A DNA stretch of 64,000 nt from Areca catechu (taxonomy: Eukaryota; Streptophyta; Magnoliopsida; Arecales; Arecaceae). The stretch lies in NCBI GenBank assembly GCA_021397845.1, contig CM038052.1, positions 38,920,449-38,984,448 on the forward strand, given 5' to 3'. The notes below the pieces were generated by a model that saw only the letters and a program-made list of their open reading frames with translations, made no database searches and had not been told where the DNA came from. Within the stretch, counting starts at the first letter, position 1, and each line of letters opens with the position of its first letter. This document shows, in pieces, positions 23,120-34,849 of the stretch. Position numbers and translations under genes: made by a program.

Positions 23120-24662
23120 TGTTATCCAGGTGGCTTACCTAAGAGGGGGATGAATTGGGTATTTAAAATTTTTGCAAGTATGTGCTCTTTTTTAAGTTCT
23201 TAGTGTGGTATGTGTAGTGAATTAAATTAGCTACTACGAAAGCAAGTAAGAACAGGAAACACAATCATAAACACAGTAAATTTTATAGTAGTTTGGAGCA
23301 ACCTCGCTCCTACGTCCACTATCCAAGATACCACTTGGGATTTTCACTATATTCACCCTTAAAATATAGCTGGATTGTTTTCACAGGCTCACAATCCAAA
23401 ACCTAAACTTGGTTTTATCCCAGGCTCACCAAAAATTCAATACAATGTTAGTTTTAAATGATATCACTAACAACCCACTACACTTGATTTTCAAGGCTCA
23501 CCAATAACCTTTACAAGTTAAGCTATAGCCCTTGCTGTACTTGAAACAATTCAAATGAAGAGTTAGAAAAACAAAGCAACAATATGACAAACCAAAGTTG
23601 TCGGATGGTTGTAGTTGTAATACTTGGAAAGCCCTCTTGATTATACTTTGAATGCTCTTCAAGGTTTCTTAACTTTCTTAATGAATGCCTCAAGATTTTG
23701 ATCAGAGTTGGTGAAGTCTTGAGTGCTTGCTTTGAATGCTTTCTTGAGTGTTCTTTTAAATATTCAGTAAAAGCACATTTATCTCTCATTTTCTTCTCCA
23801 AAAGTGATTCAAATCCCTTATTTATACCCCCTTCAATTAATTTCAAGTAGATATAGCCATTGTAGACCATTGGGATTCGAAATATAGCTGTTGGAGATTA
23901 TTTTGGATTCAAAATAAGAGTTTTAGAACAAGCCGTTACTCACCTGGAACAGTCATTCTAGTTGGCTCGGATGGGTCGAGTCGGCTCGGTTCCTCAGGTA
24001 GGTCAAAACTTTACTCTGATTGAGTCGACTCTTCTGCTTCGAGTCAGCTCGCCTGGCTGGTTCTTCAAAACTGAGATTTTCAGCACTCTGGAAGAGTCGG
24101 CTCTTCACTACTTGAGTCAGCTTGATTGTCTGATGGAGAAATCTTCACTCTAGATGAGTCAGCTCGGATACTTCGAGTCGGCTCAAATTCTCATAACTTC
24201 AGAAAATATACTCTGCCCGAGTCGGCTCTTCAATCATGGGACAGCTCGAATGTCAGTGTGCCAGAGAACTAAGTGTCGTGCCAGACTTCGAGTCGGCTCT
24301 TCTAATTTGAGTCGACTCTAGTGACTTAGGTCCACAATTACTCAATCTTTTTCATACTTCTTCCAGTGACTTCAAATTAACTCAAAAACTTTCCTACTCC
24401 TTCAATGTCTGATCTTGAGAGTATTAAACTAGAAAACTATATAGAAGTAACCCATTTTCATAAATACATGATTGATTTTTCTTTGGACTCTTCTTTACAA
24501 AGAGAATTTCTAAGGATAAACTTGTCATACACCAAGGTTGGAGGAAGAATAGTTTTACATATAAAACAGCTTACAAAAACTTAGAAAATACTTGAAAAGA
24601 GTTAGTAATCAAATACATGTTCCAATATTTGGTTATCATCAAAATCATTCCAGGGGTCAACA
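23120..24662 (-). repeat. 5' LTR of copia element
   Basis: Pairs with 13,595-15,133. Its outer end reads TGTTGACCCCTGG on the minus strand. It should hold the promoter; a plausible TATA box was not singled out. Confidence 0.92.
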
Positions 24663-24693
24663 ACTAGGCTGGTTAATAGGCATAGATATCACA
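24663..24693 (-). repeat. Left LTR of second-level element, segment 3 (end)
   Basis: ACTAG (target duplication) then GCTGGTTAATAGG...GATATCACA, matching the end of the right LTR (ACTAGTTAACAGG...GATATTACA, 26,490-26,514). Confidence 0.85.
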
Positions 24694-25072
24694 TTCTCCC
24701 TTGTTAAAAGAAATTTCATCCTTGAAATTTACCTTATCAAAGTCTTTAAAAAATATTAAGATTGCTTCTCCTCAAATTACAATCATTCTCTAACTTTCAT
24801 GATTGAGTCTTTCATCATAAAATTTTTTGAATATAATTATTGTTCTAATTAGCTTAAATTTAATTTATATTGTTATGCTTCCACTGTGCACTTTATTCAA
24901 ATATACCAATGCACTTGTGTCACATATAGGTTTATAAATTATGATAATCAATATAAGTTATCATCCCAATATTCCTAATATCTACCCACCTACACTCATG
25001 TTTGATTCAATAAGTTATAATTCATCTACTTATGCTCTAATACTATATTACTTGCTTTGATATCATATTAAT
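24694..25072 (-). other. Short interior of second-level LTR element
   Basis: About 380 bp without an ORF. Near its right end two primer-site-like sequences occur on the minus strand: TGATATCAAAGC (25,054-25,065) and TAGTATTAGAGC (25,034-25,045). Confidence 0.65.
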
Positions 25073-25563
25073 TATCATACCTCTGATCTAAGATTGCGAG
25101 CTAAGGATCACGGCAATCACCGCATACTCATAAAAAAACTCTTTCCATAAGCATGCAAGGCATTTCTTCACGATATCAATAGCAAATAGTGAAATAAATA
25201 ATAAATAATTTAACATTCATACTCAATTCAAATAACTAAATTAAATATCTTATAAAATAATACTCTAAAGTCTTACATTAAATTTTGATAAATCCTAATA
25301 TAAAAATAAAAATATTAAATTCTATTTCTAATCACTCTCTCATAACGTATCCCCTAATTTAGCTGATTTTTTGAATCTATAAAAATAGAAAAATATAGAG
25401 TAATGAGTTAGATAACCGAGTAAATAATAAATTTTTAACTAGACAATTCATATAATAATATAGGATATGATAGTTAAAATATAATTTATCATTAATCAAT
25501 GTATAAACATTATCAAATTTATTTTAAAAATATAAATTTAGTAATTCCACTATCTTTCAAATA

Positions 25564-25640
<77 letters not shown>

Positions 25641-26514
25641 AAATTTGATTTGAAAGACTAATCATATTTAATAATCTGATTCAAAATAAATTCTAAAAAA
25701 CTCATCAGCCTTTAGCTATAACCACACTTATACCCTATGGTGAGGTTAGAATACTACACTTATATCCCATGGTCAGGCTAGAATATCATATTTATATCCT
25801 ATGATAAGATCGAAATACCATACTTATACCTTATGACCAGACTGGAATACCATACTATAGCCATGCCAGAATCAAAATTATGAGCTCAAAGTATCAATGC
25901 ATAACTTTTAATTGGCAAAGTTCAAAACATAGTCGAGTTGAGAGTCAAAATTTGATTCATATAAAAATTATTTTTACAAAATAACATATATTCTATTATC
26001 AAATCAAAATACATATATATGATATCAAATCAATAAATTAATTAACAATTTATTCAATATGTACAATAATGTTATATAAATAAAAGATCTAAAGAGGGTG
26101 AATTATTACTTATCTCACACATGTTTCAATTAATCCAAATAATTTCAAAAAAAGTTTTTCAAAATCTTCAATTTATAGATCACATTATAGTATCCCACTA
26201 TTAGACATCTTCTTGTGGAGAAAACTATTCTCATCTCTAGTGGTGAGGGATTTCACAAGGAACCTCGTCCCCTTAAATAGACCATGAGGAAGGAATTTCA
26301 CTCCTTCCCGACTTCGATTTTGATTCTGATCAGGAGTCAATCAAAGAAGAAAATTCTAAACAAGATAAGACTTCTTCTTAAAGTCATTCATCAACTTTGA
26401 TTAGGACTCTAACAGGAGTCTATTTCTGATATTTTTTATACATTAAAATTCATGCAAAATCATCTTTGGACTCAATTTTGGTGGCTGGACTAGTTAACAG
26501 GTCGAGATATTACA
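25073..26514 (-). repeat. Right (5') LTR of second-level element
   Basis: Uninterrupted copy of the LTR, about 1,442 bp, ending GATATTACA before the TATTA duplication. It contains an (AT)n microsatellite at 25,567-25,636 that accounts for most of the length difference from the split copy. Confidence 0.88.
25567..25636. repeat. (AT)n microsatellite
   Basis: About 35 AT units inside the right LTR; probably length-polymorphic. Confidence 0.95.
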
Positions 26515-28643
26515 TATTACCAACATCAATAAGGTTGTTTTTATTACTACTATTTCTCCTTGTAAGTTAAACAACAAATGTTATTCATATTGAAAGATCA
26601 TGTCAAATATTATTTGAAAGAATAGGATTTATGGGATATCCTAGATAAGTCAATGACAATACTAATAAATGAGATTATGAGAAGAAAATAAAATTTGAAA
26701 TCTTGAAAGATAATATGGATTATTCAAAGGTCACTTAATAAATAAAATTATCTCAATATTTAGGATGTAAAAGAGCGAAAGAATGCATGAAATATTCTTG
26801 TAGTCGTCCATTTAAATTCATGCAAGGCAAGACATCCCAAATGAAAATTATCCAAAAAGTGGATTTTGGTTCTTGGCTTCCTCAAATATTTAAATGAAAA
26901 ACAAAATTAGTTCAAAGATAAAGATTAGAAATAAGGGGAGCTTGATCAATTATAGGTTTGATCAACTTTTGAAAACTCAGAGCATAACACTCAACTTGAA
27001 GATCAATCAAGTCGAGAAGAGAATCTAAAGCAAAAAAAGCTAGATCAGATAGTTATCATATCAAGTTCAAAGATATTATGATTAAAGAATCCATTGATTT
27101 TGAGATTGTTTAAGAAGAGCTAGATGATGCTATAATTGATTCAATTATTATAGAGTCAAATCATGTGAAATAGTCTTATGTTTAAACTATCCAAGATCTG
27201 GATATTTCATGTGGAAGTTTAGTCAGCTATGTGGATGAAGAGATGATTAATTTTGAAATAGTTTTAGAAATCAAGTAGAAAAAAGATATGCTTGGTAGAG
27301 ATGATTCTTATTATTGTAGGGTGATTAACAAGACTTTTGGTATATCAATTAATTTTAAAGCTATTCCATAGATACTTGAAGCTCCTTAAGTGATAATATA
27401 TGTATATGACCAAAATTTTGCTTTTGATTTTACTTATGTGCAAGTAATAGCTAATGCTTTGTTAGGGAATCCCAATGATTGCAGAATATGGATCCTTGAC
27501 AACTATTATTAGAGTCCTGGATTATTCAGGTTGTGACAGTGCTGATCAAGATCGAGGAAGATGGAGAAGACATGTTCAATCAAAGTAGATATTAATCGAT
27601 ATGATTGGAAAAGCAACTTCTCCCTATGGTAAGCAAGGATAAATGATATGTTCATTCAACAAGAGTTAATAAATATTCTCTTGTATGAGGATAAGCCAGC
27701 TACCATGAAGGAGAAAAATTGGAGGCTATCTTGAGCAAGTCTCAAGTCAGGTGGGTCATAGAACATGACAGAGATAGGATTGAGCAACCTAGCTCGACTC
27801 CATTGTTACTTATCCATTAGCAGCCAGGCATTTATTCTAGAGCATGAGGGCGAAATCATTCATAAGCTCAAAAATGTTATATGGAGGCTGAACTTCAAGT
27901 CGAGATGGAGGTTATTGGGTTGGCGCCTCAACACATGCATAGCCTATAGGCATGTCATGCAGACCAAGGACACAACCACATAGTCCAAGCACGGTGCACA
28001 AACCGTGACCACGCGATCTATTTGCAATGGATGTGATTTTGAAGGTCCTTTAGAGTCAATTTTTATTCAAAACTCAATTTTAGACTATAAAAGGAATAGA
28101 CAACTTGAGGGTTCTGTATGATAGTAGAGGACAATCGCAGCCTGTAGGAGTCTCCCAAAATTTTTTTTGAGAGCTTTGTGAGGGATTTAGACTTCTTATT
28201 GAGATATTTTTGTATAAAGGTTGATATAGTGTTTTCTCCTCTTATATTTGTATTTTATCTCTCATAATAAAGCTTTGCATGTTCAATTAATTATGTTCAT
28301 GTCTTTTCTCTTCTCTTTTTCTCTTGTGGTATCGACATTGTTACCGGTATTGCAGTCTTGGACGGGGATCTATATTTTGTAATTGTAGGGGTTCCTTAAC
28401 ATGCTTATAATTATTGCGATAGGCAACTTGATATTCATTGGGCTAAGCTTGATGCTTGAAGAAATTTTAGTATCATGACCATGGAGCCAGTGCTAAGAAA
28501 AAGTATTACACGACATCATCACTTTTGATATATGCAGCAAAGAGGATGAGCCAATAATAAAATTATTCTTCGAGCTAATAAGGGAGTTGTGCTATTTGAT
28601 TGTTAGACATCATTAATTTTAGCATTGTCAGCTTGGATTTTAC
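26515..28643 (+). other. Family X interior, right part (no intact ORF)
   Basis: Starts with the duplicated TATTA and resumes the interior broken at 5,652. It has no ORF over about 75 codons. The segment 27,020-27,420 is clearly homologous to the minus strand of 55,130-55,720 in the other family X element (shared runs such as GAAGATATGCTTGGTAG and GATGATTCTT). This conserved block looks like an old coding region broken by stops, but I do not recognise the protein. Confidence 0.55.
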
Positions 28644-28655
28644 AATAAGGGAGAG
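28644..28655 (+). other. Polypurine tract of family X element
   Basis: AATAAGGGAGAG directly before the 3' LTR. Confidence 0.65.
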
Positions 28656-29215
28656 TATTGAAATTTATTGCCAAGTCCTACTCTATTTATAATTATATTT
28701 TTAGTTGGTCATTAGTTTTTAGTGCCTTTAGGACTCTACTTGATTATTTGTTGCATATCCTATTTCAAATAGAACTTTATTTCTAAAATTACTCTATTTA
28801 GTTTATAGTTTGCGTGATAGTATTTTTTTTTATTTTTGTGTTAATTAGGTAGAAGTTCAACTCTCATCCTTGTGGTGCTCTATTTAAAGAGACTTTTGGT
28901 ATTTTCTTTTTGTACATGGAAGAACGTGGAAGTAGGAGAGAGAGAGTTAGAGATGTCTTCTTGGTAAGGTATGTGGGAACCTTTTTTTTTATATATATAT
29001 ATGACTCAATTTTTCTAATAAAAGCTTTTCTTTCTCCTAAGTTTTTTCCTTCCAACATTTCTTTCAATTTTTAATAAAATTTTTCTGTCTTCTAATTTTT
29101 TTTCTTTTTAACATTTCTTTTTCTTTTCTTTTTTTTTCTTTTTTTTTTTTTGAGTATTTGTTTTGAATCTTGGGTTGACACGATAGTTCTCCTCTAGGTA
29201 GCATGCCGTTGTACA
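28656..29215 (+). repeat. 3' LTR of family X element
   Basis: 560 bp, starting TATTGAAATTTATTGCC (TG mutated to TA) and ending GTTGTACA. The same family LTR in reverse is at 54,226-54,681 and 62,720-63,185. A pyrimidine-rich and T-rich stretch (29,020-29,155) lies near its end. Confidence 0.75.
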
Positions 29216-30200
29216 CCGCAAATAATATATTTCAAGAGGAAAAACTCATAAAATGTAGAATTTGGGAGGTTAAGATAACATAAACAAAATATTCTTAGTT
29301 TATTGCTTATGGATGTAGATTTGCACTTATTAAAAAAGAAGTTAATTGTTTATTACCAATGGTAGTGCACATAAATCAATTAATTTTCAACTAGTTATTA
29401 GTTACTTATTCTCTATTACTAATCTATGAATTAGAGACAAATATATGATACTGAGCCTTGTTTGTCTACTCCCAGGTAATGGTTGACTAACAACAAACAA
29501 ATATTGATTTTCCAAGTATTTAACTTCCACGATCGCCATTAGAAGAAATCAAATGATGAGCACAAACACTGCACGTAATCAGAAAGAAATAGGCATTCAG
29601 GAAAGCCTCGCCATGTTATTATCAATGATATGTTGCACCCATATCTCTTATGGTTTATAGGTTTTAATTTGTGGTATCATGACATGTCTCCATCTAAGAA
29701 GGCAATTAGCTGCAAAATCTTATCCATTTCATCGATGTCTTACAAACAACACACTATTTTTTCTTTGTTAATTTAGCATCGTTCTTTTCACCTGCTTGCT
29801 TGACATTAAAGCAACTTGTTAGCCTGGATACAAGTCACCCAAAGTGACACTAGAGAAATCTATTTTTATAATCAGAGAATTGAATTATACCAGGTGACTC
29901 TGGCAGCATTATAGTAAAGCACCGGGAGGGAAAACAACCCTCACCAACCCTCACCACCACCTGAGAGAGGATAATCTCACAAATATCATCCTCTTCCAAC
30001 TCCTAAAATAACAAAAAATAAAAGAAAGAAATAAAGTAATTAAGAAGATACTGTGGTGCAGGTATGGTGGCATAGCTAGAAGGAAAGGACAAAGATAAGA
30101 AAGATACCGTGGTCTGGATAATCCATCTAAAGCTTCTTTTAAGAGCAGAAAAATAAAAGGGTGGAGAAATTAATAGAGGAGGCCCTCTTCCCCACCACAG
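29216..30200. other. Intergenic region upstream of D14
   Basis: No ORF, repeat unit or recognised element. It should include the D14 promoter. CT/CACC-rich short runs occur near 29,935-29,975. Specific regulatory sites cannot be assigned from sequence alone. Confidence 0.5.
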
Positions 30201-30208
30201 TATATATA
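30201..30208 (+). promoter_or_regulatory. Probable TATA box of D14
   Basis: TATATATA lies 103 bp before the chosen start codon, in a CCACCACAG...CCCCAATGCCC context. A transcription start near 30,235 and a 5' leader of about 75 bases would follow. Inference from position only. Confidence 0.6.
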
Positions 30209-30310
30209 CCCCAATGCCCATCTCAGTATCAGCCAACCCCACATATATCTAATAGATCACATCAGAGCTCCAAAATCCTAAATCCATACAAAATATTTGG
30301 GACTAAAGAG

Positions 30311-31278
30311 ATGGGAGGCAGCAACAGCAACTGGAGCAGCGGCTGCGCCACCGGCAGCAAGCTGCTGGAGATGCTGAACGTGAGGGTGGTCGGCAACGCG
30401 GACCGGCCGGCGCTGGTGCTGTCCCATGGCGTTGGTACCGACCAGTCGGCGTGGAACCGCATCGTCCCTTACTTCGAACGCGACTACCGCATCGTCCTCT
30501 ACGACCTCGTCTGCGCCGGAAGCGTCAACCCCGACCACTTCGACTTCCGACGCTACGTCACCCTCGACGCTTACGTCGATGACCTCCTCGCCATCCTAGA
30601 CGCCCTCCGCATCGACCGCTGCTTCTTCGTTGGCCACTCCGTCTCCGCCATGATCGGCATCCTCGCCGCCATCCGGCGCCCAGACGCCTTCCTCAAGCTT
30701 ATCCTCATCGGTGCGTCTCCCAGGTACCATGTTATTAATTTCTACTACCACCTACCATGCTACCGGCTTTTTAACAGGGGTCGAGTCTTGGCATTTGGAT
30801 CGAAGCTGATGGATTCTTGCTGTTGATCCTTTGGAAATTTATAAGGTTCTTGAATGATGAGAACTATCATGGCGGATTCGAGGAGGGGGAGATAGAGAAG
30901 GTGTTCGAGGCGATGGAGTCGAACTACGAGGCGTGGGTGAGTGGGTTCGCGCCGCTGGCGGTGGGGGCGGACGTGCCGGAGGCGGTGAGGGAGTTCAGCC
31001 GGACGATGTTCAACATGCGGCCGGACATCACGCTGTTCGTCTCGAGGACGGTGTTCAACAGCGACCTGCGCGGGGTGCTGGGTCTGGTGCGGATGCCCTG
31101 CGTCATCGTCCAGACGGCCAAGGACGTGTCGGTGCCGCTCACCGTCGCCGGTTACCTCAAGGCCCACCTCGGCGGCCGGACCGTCGTCGAGGTCCTCCAC
31201 CACACCGAGGGCCACCTCCCCCACCTCAGCGCCCCCGCCGCCCTCGTCCCTGTCATCCGCCGCTCCCTCTCCCGGTGA
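30311..31278 (+). CDS. D14: DWARF14 strigolactone receptor (alpha/beta hydrolase), two exons
   Basis: Exons 30,311-30,723 and 30,846-31,278 give 281 residues. The protein carries the D14 hallmarks KLLEMLNVRVVG, YDLVCAGSVNPDHFDFRRY, GHSVSAMIGI, FLNDENYHGGFEEGEIEKVF and FAPLAVGADVPEAVREFSRT. The catalytic triad is Ser110, Asp231 (QTAKDVSVP) and His261 (TEGHLPHLS). D14 binds and hydrolyses strigolactone and then recruits the F-box protein MAX2/D3 to degrade D53/SMXL repressors of branching, in nucleus and cytoplasm. YDLVCAGS separates it from the karrikin receptor KAI2, which has a different sequence there. The start was chosen at 30,311 because upstream in-frame codons (from 30,161) fall at the TATA box. 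The intron after GASP-R is the position I recall for D14 genes. Odd: Val41 replaces the Phe of the HGFGTDQS motif. Codons are GC-rich, monocot-like. Confidence 0.93.
30724..30845 (+). other. D14 intron
   Basis: 122 bp with a CAG/GTACCA donor and TTTATAAG acceptor, splitting the Arg138 codon (AG|G). Reading through it would add a Tyr-rich stretch and hit a stop, so splicing is required to restore GASPRFLND. Confidence 0.9.
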
Positions 31279-33391
31279 CCGACCGCCGCGGCCGGCAACA
31301 CCACCAAGATGGCCACAATTATATTCAATGTACTATTGGGCTGATGACACGTGGAGAATAAGGTGGTGTTTTTCTGGGTGGTTGTTCCGGATAAATTATA
31401 TCTATCTAAAAGAGTACTTCACGTCGAGGTCACGTAATATCGGCTTTGCCTTAACCTTTTTATTTTATTTTTTTTCAAATCTTTTGGCATGACTAAGGCG
31501 GAGGAACGGATGGGATTTCCCTTTTTTTTGCTTTGGAAAATCTAAAGTTAACAGGTGAGAGACGTAAAGTGGAACGTGTGTACGTCTTTGTATCGTGATT
31601 TGATGCTTGGGTGGCGCGGAGTTCGCCGCATAAATTGGTTCTCTTTTTTTTTTCTCCGTACTTTTTTAGTTCAGAATTCAGAGGAGGGAGAGAGAGAAAG
31701 AGAGGCCGAATGATTTGGTGCGTGTAATAAAAAGTCTAAGGATGGAAGCAACCAAATCTGGATCAGATTTCTCACAAGGAGGACCACCATTGGTGTGCAA
31801 ACCTTATCCGTTTTCGGGCCCATTGATAGCTTTAGCTTGCTAATGTCCTGTCTGCTTCACAAAGCATTCGAGTTAGGTCATGAGCAAGAACAAATTTATT
31901 GTATGTTCTGGTTGACAAGTTTGTTGGCACCAATGCTGCTTAGGCTTTGTTTATAATTAATTAAGACATTAAGGAGGGAAGAGGGTGTACTATATTGGTT
32001 TATATCACCTAATTATTAGATGAACCAGTTCAATAACCACTCATAATAATATCCTCTTGTATTTAAACAATTCAAAATTATGGCGTGTATCAAACAAAGA
32101 CCTAACGGACTGTGGACCAGAATGAGACGCTACATCGGGATAAAATCCTCCTACCATTTCTTCTATTAAAAAAATAAAATCAAAATCAAATAAGGGATGC
32201 CGGTTATATATCATACATGTATCTCAAAGTTGGAGCGGAATTGAACTACATAATATTTTTCAATTTATGTTGATCAAAATTTTTTTTGAATAATTTATGT
32301 TAACCATGGATTAACGACAAATGTAGGTATGCGCATTTATTTTTTAACCACAACATCTTGCTAAAAAAATAAAAAAGAACAGAAAAAATGGTGTAATCAT
32401 GACGTCTTCTTCTTGAATTAGAAGGTACATGTGGACTAGTTTTATAAAAGGGAACATCTAGATAATAGTGGGCGATAGCACAAAGTTGCTGCTTGAATTA
32501 CACTTGCCCTCCATCCTCTTTCAAGCTTTGTCATGATATTTTGATGATGAGTTAAAAAGATGTGTTCCATGATTTCATATTATCTTCTCTCTTCACCACC
32601 TAAATTTTCTCTAAGTCAAAAATGCATATGAAACCCCCATGAACTTTGGATATCTGAGTCATATATTCTCAAAACAATATATGGTACAGAGAGATAAAAT
32701 TCACATTCTTACTCAGTAAGTTCATTTTCTTAAAGATTTTCTTCTATAAAGAAGTTGGACATGTGTCAAATACATCTAGATAGCAATTTTCCTCTTAACC
32801 ACTAAGGTGTCATAGCATGATATATCTTTAACCAAGGCCCGAGTCTACCATAGAAAATAGAAATGTAGCAATAAATTTTATAAAAAGGAAATACTATTTG
32901 TCTCTAAAAATAACTCGCATATATGGTAGTAAATGTAATTATCTCAAAAATAGTTATATATACTCATAGCGATTAAACTAATTTCTCCTTAAAATTTTAT
33001 ACTTACAGTAGCAACTTTCTTCCTACTACAACAATTTTTTAGTGTTAAAAAATCAATACTGTTGCTATAAAGGATATTCTTTGTTCGCCGCCAGTATGGT
33101 ATTATAAAATATTTAGAAGCAATTTATAACTTTTGATAATAATTTATTTGGACACTAAAAGTAGAGAGAGAGAAAGAGGGGTGGCAATCATCAGACATTG
33201 ACAATTCTAACCTAACCTTCTCTGGTGACCCTCTTGACAAACTTTTGCTTCTTATCAGTAAAACAAAAAAGATATCCGATCTTATCCACATTGGGTCCAC
33301 GTTGTCTCTTTAGCGCGCATGGATAATTGCTCTTTTTTTTCACAGCATCGGTCAATGGATAGCACAAAGCAAGATTTGGAAAATTATGCAT

Positions 33392-33395
<4 letters not shown>

Positions 33396-33447
<52 letters not shown>
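33396..33447. repeat. (AT)n microsatellite
   Basis: About 26 uninterrupted AT units in intergenic DNA. Confidence 0.95.
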
Positions 33448-33449
<2 letters not shown>

Positions 33450-34849
33450 TTTCAGAATCATGCATGAATATTATTTTTATATAATTTAATAATTGATATA
33501 GCAGAAAAAGAATGATCATTTATTTGTACAAAAGATACAACCTGCATCCATCTATATATTGTTCCTTTTACCGGCACTGAGCCATCTATGCAAGATAGTA
33601 TTGTTTGTTGTTATATGGTAAAAAAGGTGCAGTTCTCAATCTCAATGGGCTTCACTTCCTCTTTGTTCACAATTTGTAAATAACAAGGAAACATAATAGG
33701 GTGTAACCAGGGGTGTTAAGAGCTAAGCATGGCTAAGCAAGGCATAGCCCAAAGTCAACTTATTTTATAATTAAGCTAAACTAGTTTATTTAATTTCATA
33801 CTGCATTCAAGCTATTCATGAGCAGTTCATTTAGAAAATTTGTTGAAAATTTAGGATCATGCAAAACTTTCATTTATATAGTTTGAACTATGTTTGGATT
33901 TATATTTTGATATTAAATTTAAAATATATTAAATTTTTATAAATTATACTAATATAAAATAAATAAATATAAAAATAATATATAATGTACGGAAATTATT
34001 CATGTATATATACTTTCAGCTAAATTAAGTTGACTTAAATAAGCTGAGCCTACCTCAAGCTCGACTCAACTAAAATGAGTTAGGCTTGTAAAATCAATGT
34101 GATCACATAATATTATATGGATCAAAGAGTTTTGCACAGGAAGATGCGATTGATATTGAAATATATGAGATTTACTTACCATGTGGTAATTATTGATGGG
34201 ATATTTTAATTAAATTCTTTATTCTAAAAGGAGCTGAAAGTAATTATAACATCTAATAAACTTATTTTTAGTGCACTCTATCTCACCTTTGTCTTGGTTT
34301 AAAAGTACTTTCCTTCCTTTTTCTTTGTATTTTTTGAGTCTAAATTTACAAAGATATCTTTGTTAGATGTTTTGAATTCTTCTTGTTTTCGAATTTTCTT
34401 TCTTCTTCTGGTTAGCATGAGTAGTTTTGTTCCTATGTAATATCTCTACTTCTTTTCATGTTCAAGAAAAATCTAATGATATCACGATCCCTCCATCAAT
34501 GGAAGTCCAATATGTTATAAATCATTTATGATAGAAATCTAACTAGAGTTATCATAGAAATATTTTATGAGCAAAGTAATCTAGTTATAGCTATTTCTGA
34601 AAGTGCAAAAGATAGGAAATTAATATGTATGTAGATATGTATGTATGTATATTGATGAATCATACTTCTCAGGAGACATCAAGCAAGATAGAAAATAAAA
34701 AAATAAAAAATCTCATGACTAAGATATTATTTGGCATCATTTTGATTTTTCTATTTTAAAAATAAAACATAAAAATCTATTTTATTTTTTAAAGTTTTAA
34801 AAATAGATATGGTTTGTATAATTAACTATTTTAAAATATAAATATTGGC

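Larger units (their letters stand above)
13595..24662 (-). mobile_element. SIRE/Maximus-type Ty1/copia retrotransposon with extra 3' ORF
   Basis: LTRs of 1,539 bp (13,595-15,133) and 1,543 bp (23,120-24,662) flank a minus-strand gag-pol (23,071-18,169) and a second, env-position ORF (17,814-16,051). A tRNA-iMet primer site (TGGTATTAGAGC, minus strand, 23,117-23,106) lies 2 bp inside the 5' LTR and a polypurine tract (AAAAAGGGGAGAGAT) abuts the 3' LTR. Target duplication is GCTAG/ACTAG (13,590-13,594 and 24,663-24,667), 4 of 5 bases. Gag with a UBN2-type domain, the long LTRs and an ORF after pol fit the SIRE lineage. It inserted into the left LTR of the second-level element. Confidence 0.9.
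5653..26514 (-). mobile_element. Second-level LTR element with long LTRs and a very short interior, target duplication TATTA
   Basis: Two copies of a 1.35-1.44 kb LTR flank only about 380 bp of interior (24,694-25,072). The left LTR is split into 5,653-6,003, 12,629-13,594 and 24,668-24,693 by two later insertions; the right LTR is continuous (25,073-26,514). The flanks carry a perfect 5-bp duplication, TATTA at 5,648-5,652 and 26,515-26,519, which proves the borders. A tRNA-iMet-like primer site reading TGATATCAAAGC on the minus strand (25,054-25,065) sits 7 bp from the right LTR, giving a minus orientation. There is no coding capacity, so it is non-autonomous (LARD/TRIM-like in structure, but with unusually long LTRs). 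Confidence 0.85.
4998..29215 (+). mobile_element. Family X LTR retrotransposon, outermost element of the nest (low coding content)
   Basis: Two related direct repeats flank it: 4,998-5,328 and 28,656-29,215. A primer-binding site (TGGTATTAAAGC, matching the tRNA-iMet type) directly follows the left repeat and a polypurine tract (AATAAGGGAGAG) directly precedes the right one, so the element lies on the plus strand. Its own interior is only 5,341-5,652 plus 26,515-28,643; the rest is inserted DNA. The interior has no long ORF. A relative on the minus strand lies at 54,226-63,185. No matching target duplication was found (AAAAG versus CCGCA), so one end may have been rearranged. Confidence 0.75.

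Noticed and set aside
4993..29220. Target duplication for the outer family X element
   Set aside because: Flanks AAAAG and CCGCA do not match; borders rest on LTR pairing, primer site and purine tract only.
30161..30310. In-frame upstream extension of D14 (50 extra codons)
   Set aside because: It overlaps the probable TATA box and resembles nothing in D14 proteins; the ATG at 30,311 gives the usual protein length.
30311..31278. Assignment of the hydrolase gene as KAI2 (karrikin receptor)
   Set aside because: YDLVCAGSVNPDHFDFRRY and the exon 2 sequence are D14-type; KAI2 has a different sequence at that position.
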